The notes under the pieces: generated by a model
Databases searched by the model: none
Told to the model about the DNA's origin: nothing
Seen by the model: only the letters and a program-made list of their open reading frames with translations
Shown: in pieces, positions 53,448-63,083 of the stretch
Layout: every line of letters starts with the position of its first letter
Numbering within the stretch: the first letter of the stretch is position 1
Program-made: the position numbers and the translations under genes
Assembly (NCBI GenBank): GCA_963797175.1
Contig: CAWCOL010000005.1
Span: 806,001 to 870,000 of the forward strand
Origin: DATLLN01 sp963797175
GTDB lineage: Bacteria > Actinomycetota > Thermoleophilia > Gaiellales > JAICJC01
Reading direction: 5' to 3'
DNA: 64,000 nucleotides

Positions 53448-54438
53448 CGTGCTCCTCGACGACGGCCGCGGACAGGTCGGGCCAGCCGCCCGGCTGGAGC
53501 ATCCAGCCCGAGTAGGTGCCGCGGGCGGCGAGGCAGGCGAGTCCCACCCGCCGGGCGGGATCGGCCCAGATCAGCGTGCCGCTGGCGCCGAAGTGCGAGA
53601 GCGTCGCCGGCGAGACGGCGTCGCCCGCCCAGTGCAGGCCGCCCGAGCCGCGCACGTTCAGGCCCAGGCCCCAGTCCGGGCAGTGCAGCTTGGGGAAGCT
53701 GAGCAGCCCGCCGGGGATGCCGGGGAACTGGACGGCGGCCAGCTCCGCGCCCGTCTCGGCGCTGAGCAGCGGCGCGCAGCCGTCCAGCAGCAGGCCGGCG
53801 AGGGCGGCGACGGCGTCCAGCGTCGCGAACATGCCGCCGGCGGCGCTGCCTCTGCTCCGCCACTCGGGGGCGTTGAACAGGGGCACGCCCGGCGACGAGA
53901 GGCCGGGGTCGCGCACCACCAGGGCGCGGTCGGCCATCCGCGGCGGCAGCGGCAGGTGAGCGTCGAGGCCGAGCGGCCGCAGCACCGCCTCGGTCACGTA
54001 CTCCTGGTGGGACATGCCGGTGGACTCGGCCAGCAGCATCCCGACCAGGTGGAAGCCCTCGTTGGAGTAGATCCGATGGGTGCCGGGCGGCTCGACCGGC
54101 TGCACGTCGATGGGCCTGATGCCCCGCGCGGACTCGGGCAGCCCGGATGCGTGGGCGAGCAGGTGGCGGAGCGTGATCTGCGACCGCGTGGCGTCGCCGT
54201 AGGCCGGCAGGTGCTCCGCAACGGGCGCATCCAGCTCGAGCGCTCCCTCCTCGACCGCCACCAGCGCCGCCAGCGCCACAGCCGGCTTGGTCAGCGAGGC
54301 CAGCGCGAACAGGGAGCCGTCGCGCGCGCCGCCCGCGAGCCGCCGCTCGAGGATCCTTCCGCCCGGCCCGACCACCGCCGCGGCCACCGCGTCGGCGCGT
54401 CCGCCGGTCACCCACTCGTCGATCCCCGCCAGAGCCAT
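53434..54438 (-). CDS. beta-lactamase-family serine hydrolase
   Basis: A 334-residue protein of the class C beta-lactamase/PBP4-like family. S-x-x-K is SLTK in LASLTKPAVAL (about 47-50), Y-x-N is YSN in IYSNEGFHLVG (about 122), and HFGASGT replaces the KTG triad. It has no signal peptide and is probably a cytoplasmic esterase or peptidase rather than a lactamase. ATG 54438 is 8 nt after TACCAT (54447-54452, minus strand). It is followed by the Nudix gene. Confidence 0.87.
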   Translation of the reverse strand: MALAGIDEWVTGGRADAVAAAVVGPGGRILERRLAGGARDGSLFALASLTKPAVALAALVAVEEGALELDAPVAEHLPAYGDATRSQITLRHLLAHASGLPESARGIRPIDVQPVEPPGTHRIYSNEGFHLVGMLLAESTGMSHQEYVTEAVLRPLGLDAHLPLPPRMADRALVVRDPGLSSPGVPLFNAPEWRSRGSAAGGMFATLDAVAALAGLLLDGCAPLLSAETGAELAAVQFPGIPGGLLSFPKLHCPDWGLGLNVRGSGGLHWAGDAVSPATLSHFGASGTLIWADPARRVGLACLAARGTYSGWMLQPGGWPDLSAAVVEEHGAPG

Positions 54439-54503
54439 CGCGGCGCATGGTAAACGGTGGGATGCAGGCAAAACGCCGTCTGGGGTATCGTTCGGACGCA
54501 GGG

Positions 54504-55137
54504 ATGGCACGTGTTGAGACCAGAGAGAGCGGCGAGCGCCTGTCCGGCGACGAGCCGCCCGAAGACGACGGCCACCTCGAGGACTGGTTTGCCCGCAGGC
54601 TGGAATCGCAGGGAATTCCCGCGAAACGGCCGCGGTCGCGGCCCTCGAACGCCCGTCTGCTGGCCGTGGCCGGGCTCGCCGTGGCCCTGCTGGGCCTGAT
54701 CTGGGCGTTCTCCAGCGCCGGCGGCGGCTCGACCACGACCACGACCGCCCAGACGCAGCCACAGACCACCGCCCACCACGAAGTCGAACACCGGCAGCAC
54801 GAAGAGCAGCGGTAAGACCGGCAAGGCGCCCGCCTGGAACGCGATCACGGTGGACATCCTGAACGGCTACGGCGGCTCCGGCGCGGCGGCCGCGGCGGCG
54901 CAGACGCTGCAGACGGCCGGGTGGAAGACCGGCCAGACGGCAGACGCAGGCACCACCTCGATCCCCAACACGATCGTCGTTTACGCCCCGGGGTTCGCGC
55001 GGCAGGCCGGCATCGTGGCGCACAAGATGGGACTGGCGCGGCCGCTGCCGATCTCGTCGGTGGAGGGCGTCACTCCGACGGCGACCGCAGGCGTCGCGGT
55101 CGTGCTCGGCCCGAACGGCCTGCCCAGCACCGCCTGA
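54504..55137 (+). CDS. LytR C-terminal-domain membrane protein, frameshifted
   Basis: One base removed near 54774 joins two frames into a 210-residue protein. It has an acidic cytoplasmic head, a membrane span (about 55-75), a Thr/Gln/Ser/Lys-rich spacer and a LytR_C domain (PF13399-like: TVDILNGYGGSGAAAAAAQTLQ, then IPNTIVVYAPGF, VVLGPNG). These domains occur at the cell surface in actinobacteria, often beside wall-polymer ligases, and no LytR-CpsA-Psr catalytic domain is present here. ATG 54504 is tentative. The 3' end abuts the decarboxylase gene tail to tail. Confidence 0.75.
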
Positions 55138-56575
55138 TCAGTCCGAGCGAAGGGCGTCCCACAGGCGCCGCACGTGCTCCTCGCCGGTCGCCCCGTTGCC
55201 GATCGCGACGCGCACGGCGTAGCGCCCGCCCACCTTGGTGTGCGACACGAAGGCCGTGCCGCCGGTGTTGACCCGCTCGACGACCCGCTCGTTGATCCGG
55301 TCGAGCTCGGCCTCGTCGTCCACGCCGTCGGGGTGGCGGCGAAAGCACACGGTCGAGAACGGCACCGGCGCCAGCCGCTCCCAGCCGGGCTCGGCGTCCA
55401 CCCAGGACGCCAGCGCGCGGGCCAGCTCGACGTGGCCGCCGATCACCTCGGCCAGGCCGGCGGCGCCGTACGCGCGAAGCACGAACCACAGCTTGAGGGC
55501 GCGGAAGCGGCGGCCCAGGGCGACGCCGTAGTCCATCAGGTTGACGACGTCGCTCTCGGAGCTGGTCAGGTAGAACGGCACCACCGAGAAGGCGTCGCGC
55601 AGGGCGTCCGGCCGGGCGGTGTAGAGCAGGCTGCAGTCGACCGGCGTCAGCAGCCACTTGTGGGGGTTGAAGACGAGCGAGTCGGCCCGCTCGCACCCGG
55701 CCAGCAGCGCCCGGCCGTCGGGCAGGACGCCGGCCGCGCCGCCGTACGCTGCGTCCACGTGCATCCACAACCCGTGGCGGGCGGCGATGTCGGCGATCTC
55801 GGGCACGGGATCGACCGAGGTGGTCGATGTGGTGCCGACGGTGGGGACGACGGCGATCGGCCGCACGCCGGCCGCGAGGTCGGCCTCGATCGCCTCGGTC
55901 AGCAGGTCGGGCCGCATCCGGTAGGCGTCGTCCACCGCGATCTTCGTCACGCCCTCCTGGCCGAAGCCGAGCGTGATGGCGGCCTTCTCGACCGACGAGT
56001 GGGCCTCGGCCGAGGTGTAGACGCGCAGCGGCGGCAGGTCTGCGCGGCCGGCCATGCCGCGGCGGCGGATGTCGAGCCCGGCGGCCTCGCGGGCGGCGGC
56101 CAGCGCCCACAGCGTGGAGCTGGACGCGGTGTCGGTGATCTGGCCGAACCAGCCGGCGGGGAGGCCGAGCAGGTCGAGCACCCAGGCCAGGGTGCGCTGC
56201 TCCAGCTCGGTCGCGGCGGGCGAGGTGCGCCAGAGCATCGCGTTGACGTTGAGCGCGGCGGCGATCAGCTCGCCGACGATGCCGGGGCCGCTGCCGGTGA
56301 TGCCGAAGTAGGCGAAGAAGGCGGGATGGTTCCAGTGCGTGATGCCGGGCAGGATCAGGCGGTCGAGGTCGGCCAGGATCGCCTCCAGCGGCTCGCCCTC
56401 GGTCGGGCGCGGTCTCGGGCAGGGCGGCCAGCAGCGCGCCGGGCTCGGCTGAGGAGAGGACGGGCCGTTCGCCGACGGTGCGCAGGTAGCCGGCGACCCA
56501 GTCGGCCGCCTCGCGCAGCGCCGCCTGGAGCTCCTCGTCGCTCGGCCCGGGCCGGAGCGGCGGCTCGGTCAGCAC
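55138..56575 (-). CDS. PLP-dependent group II (aromatic-L-amino-acid type) decarboxylase, frameshifted
   Basis: Repaired at about 56404 (one base removed) this gives 478 residues. The N-terminal piece (PSDEELQAALREAADWVAGYL) continues into GITHWNHPAFFAYF and then TSPAATELEQRTLAWV, YTSAEAHSSVEKAAI, the cofactor Asp in HVDAAYGG and the PLP Lys in NPHKWLL (K306). It should decarboxylate an aromatic or related amino acid to an amine. GTG 56575 overlaps the small upstream gene by 7 bp. A class III aminotransferase gene follows further upstream on the same strand. Confidence 0.85.
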
Positions 56576-56784
56576 CGCGCCGCTCCGCGCGGACGCGGCG
56601 CGCGGTCGCTGCGCTCGGTGCCGCCGTGGGGGCGCCGCGGTGCGCCGGGGGCGGCGCGCCACCGCCAGCCGCCTCCGCCGCCGCCGCCGTGCTCCTCGTC
56701 GGCCATCGAGCGGTAGAGCCAGACCAGCAGCGCGGCGCCCGGCAGGTGCAGGCAGATCACGCACGTCAGCACGACCACGCTCAC
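56569..56784 (-). CDS. small single-pass membrane protein
   Basis: A 71-residue protein with a hydrophobic span (about 3-24, VVVLTCVICLHLPGAALLVWL), a short acidic loop, a poly-Gly run and an Arg/Pro-rich tail. No family is recognised. GTG 56784 lies 6 nt after TAGACT (56791-56796, minus strand), and the gene overlaps the decarboxylase start, so it may be the first cistron of that unit. Confidence 0.5.
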   Translation of the reverse strand: MSVVVLTCVICLHLPGAALLVWLYRSMADEEHGGGGGGGWRWRAAPGAPRRPHGGTERSDRAPRPRGAARC

Positions 56785-56959
56785 ACGGTCAGTCTACCGG
56801 CGGCGACGTGTGCCGGATCTGCGCCAGGAGCGTCACGACCACCCGACGAGGGTCAGACATCGTCGCCTGTTTCGGCAACAAGCGTCGCGCAGCCGACGTG
56901 GCACGGATCAGCGGCGTGGCGTAGCGGATGTGTGCCGGAAGCGTGGCGACGTCGCCGCG

Positions 56960-58262
56960 TCAGGCGAGGGTGGTCTCGACTGCGCCCAGAGCCGCGTCGA
57001 GCTTCTCCAGCGCCTCGTCGATCTCGGCGTCGGAGATGATCAGCGGCGGCGCCAGCATGACGGCATCCATGTGCCGGTTCACCACCGGCGTCGGGCAGGC
57101 GTAGATCATCAGCCCGCGCTCCCGCGCCGCCCGGGTGACGCGGCCCGACACGCGCTCGGACTCGGCGAACCGCTCGCCGGTCTCCGGGTGCCGCAGCTCG
57201 AGGCCCTGGAGCAGCCCGCGGCCGCGCACGTCGGCCACCATCGCGTGCCGGGCGGCGATCGCCTCCAGATCGCGGCGCAGCCGCGCGCCGGCGGACGCCG
57301 ACCGCTCGACCAGGCCCTCCTCCTCGATGGTGTCGATCACGGCGCACCCGACCGCACAGCCGAGCGGGTAGCCCGAGAACGTGTGGCCGTAGGAGAAGCC
57401 GTTCGGCGCCGTCGCCCACCACCTCGCGGATCGCCCGCGTCGCCACCATGCCGGAGAGCGGCACCACACCGCCGCCGATGCCCTTGCCGAAGGTGATCAC
57501 GTCCGGCAGCGCGCCGTCGTGCTCGACCCCGAACCAGCGGCCGGTGCGGCCGAAGCCGGTGATGATCTCGTCGGCGACCAGCAGCACGTCGTGGCGGTCG
57601 CACACCTCGCGCACCGCGGCCAGATAGCCCTCGGGCAGCGCGACCGCCGCGCCGGAGGAGCCGGTCACCGGCTCGACGACGAACGCCGCCACGTGATCCG
57701 CCCCGCGCGAGAGGATGGCGGCCTCGAGCTGCGCCGCGCCCTCCTCGGCCGTGTCGCTGTTCGGCACGGCCGCGTACTTGTGCAGCAGCGTCTCGAACGG
57801 CGCCCGCCAGCGCGAGCCGGACAGCGAGAGCGCGCCCAGCGTCGAGCCGTGGTACGAGGTGACCCGGGACAGGAACTCGGTCTTGGCCGGCTTGCCCAGC
57901 AGCTCCCAGTAGAGCACGGCGAGGTGCATCGCCGACTCGTTCGCCTCCGACCCGGACGAGTTGAAGAAGCACCATTCGAGCTCACCCGGTGCGACCCGCC
58001 GGATGCGGTCGGCCAGCTCCAGCATCGGCTCGTTGCGGAACGAGAAGCGGTAAGTGAAGTTGAGCTCGCCGCTCTGCCGGCGCAGCGCCTCGACCACGCG
58101 GGGATGGCTGTGCCCCAGCAGCATCACCATCGCGCCGCCGCAGGCGTCGAGTACCGACGTCCCGTCGGCGGTCTCGATCCGGCAGCCCCGGGCTCGCACC
58201 GCGATGGGCAGCGCCTCGCCGGCGGTCATCGAGTAATCGGCGCGCAGATCGGTCGTCGTCAT
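56960..58262 (-). CDS. class III (omega) aminotransferase, frameshifted
   Basis: Removing one base at about 57404 gives 433 residues. The order is canonical: GTSVLDACGGAMVMLLGHSHP, NSSGSEANESAMHLA, TSYHGSTLGALSLSG, LLVADEIITGFGRTG, the PLP Lys K260 in FGKGIGGG, and after the repair GHTFSGYPLGCAVG. It is a PLP-dependent transaminase of the beta-alanine/pyruvate or polyamine type. GDGA then joins NGFSYGHTF. ATG 58262 is 7 nt after GACACT (58270-58275, minus strand). Confidence 0.9.
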
Positions 58263-58302
58263 GGGTGAGAGTGTCCCAGATCCGCCCGCGACGGCGCGCC
58301 AC

Positions 58303-59784
58303 TCAGCCCCTGGCGGGATCGCCGTTCGGGGACGACGCCAGGTGGTCGAGCAGCACCTCGACCACCCGCGGGTCGAAGTCCACACCGGACAGCTCGCCCA
58401 TCCGCCCACGTGCCTCGTTGGGCGACAGCCGTGCCTGGTAGGGACGGTCCTCGCACATCGCGTGGTACGCGTCGCAGGCGAAGATCACCCGCGAGCCGAG
58501 CGGGATGTTCTCGCCGGCCAGGCCCCGCGGATACCCCGACCCGTTCCAGTGCTCGTGGCAGCAGCGCACCAGCTCGGCGGCGCCGTGGAGGGCGTCCACC
58601 GGATCGATGATCGCCGCGCCCAGCTCGGGGTGCGCGCGGATCAGCCGCCAGCCGTCGGCGTCCAGCGGGCCGGTGTTGTCGAGCACCCGTTCGGGGACGC
58701 CGATCTTGCCCAGGTCGTGCAGCGCCGCGGCGAACGAGACGTCGCGCAGCTCCTCGCCGCGGATGCCGAGCACGGAGGCGACGGCGACGCAGTCGGCCGC
58801 CAGCCGGTCGGAGTGCTCGCCGGTCTCCCGGTGGCGCAGGGCCAGCGCCCGGCCCAGACAGGCGACGACGTCCTCCAGCGCCCGGCGCTGCTCCTCCAGC
58901 AGCCGCTCGTTCTCGAGCGCGAGCAGCGCCTGGTCGGCGACGCCCAGCAGCAGCGCCTCCTCGGCGTCGTCGGGCGTGGCCGAGCGGTCGATCACCAGCA
59001 CCGCGCGGTTGCCCTGGCGCTCCCCGATCGGCACGACGACGGCGTGGCCGTCGCGGCCGACCAGCTCGGGCTGCTGCTCGTGCGAGACCATGCGGATCCG
59101 GCGGCTGGCCGTCAGCTCGTCGAGCGCGGGCGTGCGCGCAGCACGGGTGTCGGGCAGCGGCCGCCGCCGGGGCGGATGGCCGAACGCCGCGACCAGCCGC
59201 AGCCCGTCCGGCTCCGACTGCCAGGTGGAGACGCCGTTGCCGTCGATCAGGCGCGCGACCGCGAGCGTCAGCAGGTGCAGGACGTTGGCGACGCCGTGTT
59301 CGAGCGCGAGCGCCTGTCCCAGCTCGACCAGCGTCCGCCCCGCACGGGCGGCGGTGCGGTCGAGGCCGGCGCGGCGCGCCATCGCCGCCGCGACGCACGC
59401 GGCAGCGGTGCTGGCTGCGACGAGCTCCCGGTCGGCCGCCGCGGGCGGCCGGGCACGGTCGCAGAGCACGATCCACCGCGGCGGGCCTTCCGCGACGTGC
59501 CCGAACCCGGCCTCGATCGGCCGGCCCGCCAGCACCTGCGCGACGCGGGCCAGGTACGGCGGCGTCGGCGAGCCGGCAGCGGCCCACGTCTGCAGCCGCC
59601 CGCCGTCCTGCTCGTGCACGGAGGCCGCATCGAGACCGAGCGCCGAGCGGACGTGATCGGCCAGTGCCTGGGCGATCTGATGCTGGTCGTCGCATCCGCT
59701 GATGGCGCGCAGGAAGCCGGCGGACAGAGCCGCCGTCTCGGAGCCGTGCCGCTGCTCCGCGTCGCCGCGACGCTGCGACGCCAT
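58303..59784 (-). CDS. GAF-HD-GYP domain signalling protein
   Basis: A 493-residue cytoplasmic protein. The first about 320 residues hold one or two GAF-like domains, and the rest is an HD-GYP phosphodiesterase: ETGEHSDRLA, HDLGKIGVPERVL (HD metal pair), HPELGAAII, CCHEHWNGSGYPRGLAGENIPLGSRV with GSGYP for the GYP motif, and DAYHAMCEDRPY. It probably hydrolyses cyclic di-GMP. No GGDEF gene lies in the window. An AGGAG SD lies 5 nt before ATG 59784. Confidence 0.88.
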   Translation of the reverse strand: MASQRRGDAEQRHGSETAALSAGFLRAISGCDDQHQIAQALADHVRSALGLDAASVHEQDGGRLQTWAAAGSPTPPYLARVAQVLAGRPIEAGFGHVAEGPPRWIVLCDRARPPAAADRELVAASTAAACVAAAMARRAGLDRTAARAGRTLVELGQALALEHGVANVLHLLTLAVARLIDGNGVSTWQSEPDGLRLVAAFGHPPRRRPLPDTRAARTPALDELTASRRIRMVSHEQQPELVGRDGHAVVVPIGERQGNRAVLVIDRSATPDDAEEALLLGVADQALLALENERLLEEQRRALEDVVACLGRALALRHRETGEHSDRLAADCVAVASVLGIRGEELRDVSFAAALHDLGKIGVPERVLDNTGPLDADGWRLIRAHPELGAAIIDPVDALHGAAELVRCCHEHWNGSGYPRGLAGENIPLGSRVIFACDAYHAMCEDRPYQARLSPNEARGRMGELSGVDFDPRVVEVLLDHLASSPNGDPARG

Positions 59785-59827
59785 CGAACTCCTGTCGAGT
59801 CCACGTCCTGCCACCCCGGACCGGACG

Positions 59828-60670
59828 CTACAAGGTGGCGCGCCGGGAGGCAACCTCGTCCAGCACGATCGACCGCGCCTCGGCCGGCGTCGCGGGCGGA
59901 CGGCCGGCCAGGCGGCCGGTGGCGACGGCGCGCTCGACGAACTGCGCGTTCGACTCGGCGAGCACCCCGCGCTCGAGCATGACGTTGTCCTCCATGCCGA
60001 CGCGAACGTGGCCGCCGGCGGCGATGGCCAACGTGGTCATCGACAGCTGCGAGCGGCCGACGCCGATCGCCGACCACGACGCGCCGGCCGGGACGAGCCC
60101 GGCCAGGTGCAGCAGGTTTGCGGGCGTCGCGCCGATCCCCCCCGGGATGCCCATCACGAACTGGAACCACAGCGGCGGGCGCAGCAGGCCCGCCTCGGCC
60201 AGCCGCAGGCACGCCTCGACGTGCGAGACGTCGAAGCACTCGAGCTCGGGCTGCACCCCGTGCTCCAGGCACGCCTCGGCCAGCGCGCGCAGGAACGGCG
60301 GCGGGTTGAGGAAGACGCCGTCGCCGAAGTTGAGCGTGCCGGCATCAAAGGAGCACACGTCCGGCCGCAGCGAGACGACGGCCAGCCGGTCGGCCTCGGC
60401 CATCTCCCAGCCGCCCGCCGTGGTCAGGTTGAGGATCAGGTCGGGCGCGGCCTCGCGCACGGCCGCCGCCGCCTCCCGGTAGCGGCCCAGGTCCATCGTC
60501 GGCACGCCGTCGTCGTCGCGGACGTGGACGTGGATCACGCTCGCCCCGGCCGCCGCGGCCAGCGCCGCCTCGGCGGCGATCTCGGCCGGCGTCTGCGGGA
60601 CGTGCGGCGTGCGCTCACGTGTCGTGTCGGCGCCGGTCGGCGCGACCGTCACGACCAGCGGCGTGCTCAC
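59828..60670 (-). CDS. BKACE family beta-keto acid cleavage enzyme (DUF849)
   Basis: A 280-residue TIM barrel of the 3-keto-5-aminohexanoate cleavage enzyme family. The zinc ligands are His-x-His in VIHVHVRDDDG (about 46-48) and the Glu of RVGMEDNVM (about 230), with the conserved NFGDGVF, PELECFDVSH, FQFVMGIPGG and GVGRSQ loops. BKACE enzymes condense a beta-keto acid with acetyl-CoA to give acetoacetate and a new acyl-CoA. The substrate-selecting residues do not tell me which keto acid. GTG 60670 overlaps the TPP-enzyme stop by 4 bp (GTGA). Confidence 0.9.
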   Translation of the reverse strand: MSTPLVVTVAPTGADTTRERTPHVPQTPAEIAAEAALAAAAGASVIHVHVRDDDGVPTMDLGRYREAAAAVREAAPDLILNLTTAGGWEMAEADRLAVVSLRPDVCSFDAGTLNFGDGVFLNPPPFLRALAEACLEHGVQPELECFDVSHVEACLRLAEAGLLRPPLWFQFVMGIPGGIGATPANLLHLAGLVPAGASWSAIGVGRSQLSMTTLAIAAGGHVRVGMEDNVMLERGVLAESNAQFVERAVATGRLAGRPPATPAEARSIVLDEVASRRATL

Positions 60671-62277
60671 ACCGACTGGGGCGGCGCCACCAGCTCCGCC
60701 TGCAGCTCGATCAGCGTGCTGTTGACGCCCAGCCCGGCGATGGCCTCGGCCAGCAGCGCACCGACCGCGGACGCGTCGGCCGCCCGGCGGTACTCCACCC
60801 CGTAGCCGCGCGCCAGCGCCTCGAAGTCGGGCGGCTGGAGCTCGACGGCTGTGGTGCGGCCGTAGGCGGCGAGCTGGTAGTTCTTGAGCACCCCAAAGCA
60901 CGAGTCGTTGACCAGCACCGTGACGAAGTGCAGGCCGTTCTGGCGGGCCGTGGCCAACTCGTGGCCGCCCATCTGGAAGCCGCCGTCGCCGACCAGGACA
61001 ACGACCGGGCTTCCAGGGTTCGCCGCCACCGCCCCCAGCGCTGAGGGCATTGCCGATCCCAGCGCCCCGCTCATCGGGTAGCGGAACCCGCCGGGACGGC
61101 CGGCGTCCCAGTAGAGCACGCCCCAGTAGCCGAGGATCGTCATGTCGGAGATGACCAGCGCGTCGGCGGGCAGGCCGGCCAGCTCGTGCATCAGATCGCG
61201 CTCGGTCTCGAAGCCGCCGGACGCGACCTCGGCCTGGCGGGCGGCGACCGCCGCGCGCGCCTCGGCCGCACCGTCGCGCGCGCCGGCCGGCGGCGCGGCG
61301 GCCAGCAGCGCATCGCAGAACAGGCCGACGTCGGCGACCACGCCCTCGACCACCGGGTAGTTGCGGCCCAGCCGCGCCGGGTCGAGATCGACCTGCACCA
61401 GCGCCTCCGGGAACGGCACCGCCCAGTGGCAGGTGTACTCCTCGGCCAGGCGCGTGCCCAGCGCGATGCAGACGTCCGAGTCGCCGATCAGCCGCCGGAT
61501 CGAGGGCTCCTCCTCGGACGCCCCCGCGTGCAGCGGGTGGTCGGGGGGCACCACGCCCTTGCCGTTGAAGCTGGTCACCACCGGCGCATCCAGCGCCTCG
61601 GCCAGCGCCTGCACGCGGTCGGCGGCCAGGCGGCAGCCGCCTCCGGCGAAGACGAGTGGCGCGCGGGCGCCGTCCAGCAGCGCCCGGATGCGCGCGATCG
61701 CGGCCGGATCGGGCGCCGGAGCCGCCACCGGCGTCACCCGCGGGGGCGTGGCGTCGGCCGGCTCCCGCAGCAGCCCCGTCATCGCCTCGATCATCGCCGG
61801 GCCGGGCCGCGAGGCGATCGCCGTCATCGCCTCGTCCACCGCCAGCGCGAGTGCGCGAGGGGTCATCGGCCGCACGTGGTGGCGGGTGACGGCCGTGAAC
61901 GCCGAGCGCTGTCCGGCCGTCTCGTGCATCCAGCCGCGCTCGCCGGCGTCGCTCGGCACCTGCGTGGTGATGTGCAGCAGCCGCAGGCTCGACGCCTCGG
62001 CCTCGCCCATCCCGGCGAACGCGTTGAACGCTCCCGGGCCGGTGCTGGTGACGCAGACGCCGACGCGGTCGGAGGTGGCCGCGTAGCCGACGGCCGCGAA
62101 GGCGGCCGCCTGCTCGTGACGCACGACCACGGTGCGGATCGACGAGGCGTCGAGCGCGTCCCACAGCGCCAGCGCGTGCTGGCCGGGGATCCCGAAGACG
62201 ATCTCGACGCCATGCGCCTCGAGCGCCTCGACCAGGGCGTGTGCGGCGGTGCGGACGGTCGGCGGCGCGGTGGCCAT
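60667..62277 (-). CDS. thiamine-pyrophosphate-dependent enzyme (acetolactate synthase/decarboxylase-like)
   Basis: A 536-residue enzyme with the three POX-type domains. The catalytic Glu is in VRHEQAAAFAAVGYA (about 54), the central FAD-type domain follows about 190-330, and the TPP motif GDGGFQMGGHELATARQNG leads to VLVNDSCFGV (GDG-x26-N). Acetolactate synthase, 2-oxoacid decarboxylase or benzoylformate decarboxylase activities all occur in this family, and no quinone or regulatory partner is present. ATG 62277 begins the pair with the BKACE gene. Confidence 0.88.
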   Translation of the reverse strand: MATAPPTVRTAAHALVEALEAHGVEIVFGIPGQHALALWDALDASSIRTVVVRHEQAAAFAAVGYAATSDRVGVCVTSTGPGAFNAFAGMGEAEASSLRLLHITTQVPSDAGERGWMHETAGQRSAFTAVTRHHVRPMTPRALALAVDEAMTAIASRPGPAMIEAMTGLLREPADATPPRVTPVAAPAPDPAAIARIRALLDGARAPLVFAGGGCRLAADRVQALAEALDAPVVTSFNGKGVVPPDHPLHAGASEEEPSIRRLIGDSDVCIALGTRLAEEYTCHWAVPFPEALVQVDLDPARLGRNYPVVEGVVADVGLFCDALLAAAPPAGARDGAAEARAAVAARQAEVASGGFETERDLMHELAGLPADALVISDMTILGYWGVLYWDAGRPGGFRYPMSGALGSAMPSALGAVAANPGSPVVVLVGDGGFQMGGHELATARQNGLHFVTVLVNDSCFGVLKNYQLAAYGRTTAVELQPPDFEALARGYGVEYRRAADASAVGALLAEAIAGLGVNSTLIELQAELVAPPQSV

Positions 62278-62289
62278 CGCGGGAGCGGG

Positions 62290-62739
62290 TCAGCTACCGC
62301 TGAGCGACAGGATGTACGCGGCGGCGTTGGTCGCGTCCGCCCCGCTGACCAGGCCGGCGGGCATCGGGCCGCCGCCGTTCGCGATCTGGTTCAGGATCGT
62401 CTGCTGGTCGAGCGTGGAGGAGATCTCGGCGAGGTTGGGGGCTGCCGAGAACGGGGACGGCGTCCCGGCCACGGCGGAGTGGCAGCTTGCGCAGTTGGCG
62501 TCGAACACGGTCTTGCCGGCCGCGACGTCGCCGGCGCCGCCGGACGAGCTGCCGCCGGAGGCGGGCGTCGAGCTGGGCGTGGACGCCGGCGTCGAGAGCG
62601 ACGCGGTCGAGAGCGGCAGCGACCCCAGGCCGACGGTCGACGCACCGGTCGTATCCGTGCCCGCGAGGGCGATGACGACGACCATCGCGGCCACGCCGAT
62701 CACCGTCCCGACAAGGGCTGCAACGAGCACCTTCACCAT
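62290..62739 (-). CDS. membrane-anchored c-type cytochrome
   Basis: A 149-residue protein with an N-terminal membrane anchor (about 5-28), a Ser/Thr/Pro linker and a small class I cytochrome c. Haem attachment is CASCH (C83, C86, H87), and the sixth ligand is probably M126 in GGGPMPAG. It is placed outside the membrane and could pass electrons to an oxidase. A longer start gives 158 residues; ATG 62739 is preferred for the basic residue before the span. It lies downstream of no respiratory gene cluster. Confidence 0.88.
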   Translation of the reverse strand: MVKVLVAALVGTVIGVAAMVVVIALAGTDTTGASTVGLGSLPLSTASLSTPASTPSSTPASGGSSSGGAGDVAAGKTVFDANCASCHSAVAGTPSPFSAAPNLAEISSTLDQQTILNQIANGGGPMPAGLVSGADATNAAAYILSLSGS

Positions 62740-62800
62740 CGCGCCGAGGACTATAGCGGCTCCCACCGGACGGCGGCTCGCCCATCCGAGGCCCGGTTTC

Positions 62801-62843
62801 GGGGATGGGGCATCACCCGTGCAGGGGATAGGGCATCACCCGT
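62801..62843. repeat. tandem 20 bp direct repeat in a divergent promoter region
   Basis: GGGGATGGGGCATCACCCGT (62801-62820) and GGGGATAGGGCATCACCCGT (62824-62843) differ at one base and have a 23 bp period, about two helical turns. They lie between the cytochrome c gene and a small gene on the other strand. A regulator-binding site is plausible. Confidence 0.6.
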
Positions 62844-62865
62844 CGAACGTCGAGCCAGAAGACTG

Positions 62866-63045
62866 ATGCTTGACCGTCGTGACATCCAGACCCTGATGTA
62901 CTGCGTGCGCGTCACGGAGATCAGCGGCCAGTGGCAGACCGGCTATCCGGTGCGCACGCCGCACGACCTCGAGGTGCGCCTGGCAGAGGTGCTGCGCGCC
63001 CTCGACCGCGAGGCCGACCGCACCACCGGCTCCGCCGCCGCCTGA
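62866..63045 (+). CDS. small hypothetical protein
   Basis: A 59-residue protein with a mixed helix profile (DRRDIQTLMYCVRVTEISGQ, then PHDLEVRLAEVLRALDREADR). No family is recognised and SD support is weak (AGAAGA). It directly follows the tandem direct repeat and ends 38 bp before the DppA gene. Confidence 0.45.
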   Translation: MLDRRDIQTLMYCVRVTEISGQWQTGYPVRTPHDLEVRLAEVLRALDREADRTTGSAAA

Positions 63046-63083
63046 CCGCACGGCCCCGCGGTGCCGCATGCGATGATCGGCGC

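Noticed and set aside
56946..56957. GGCGACGTCGCC palindrome as terminator of the aminotransferase gene
   Set aside because: It is short and common in such GC-rich DNA; position is suggestive but not enough.
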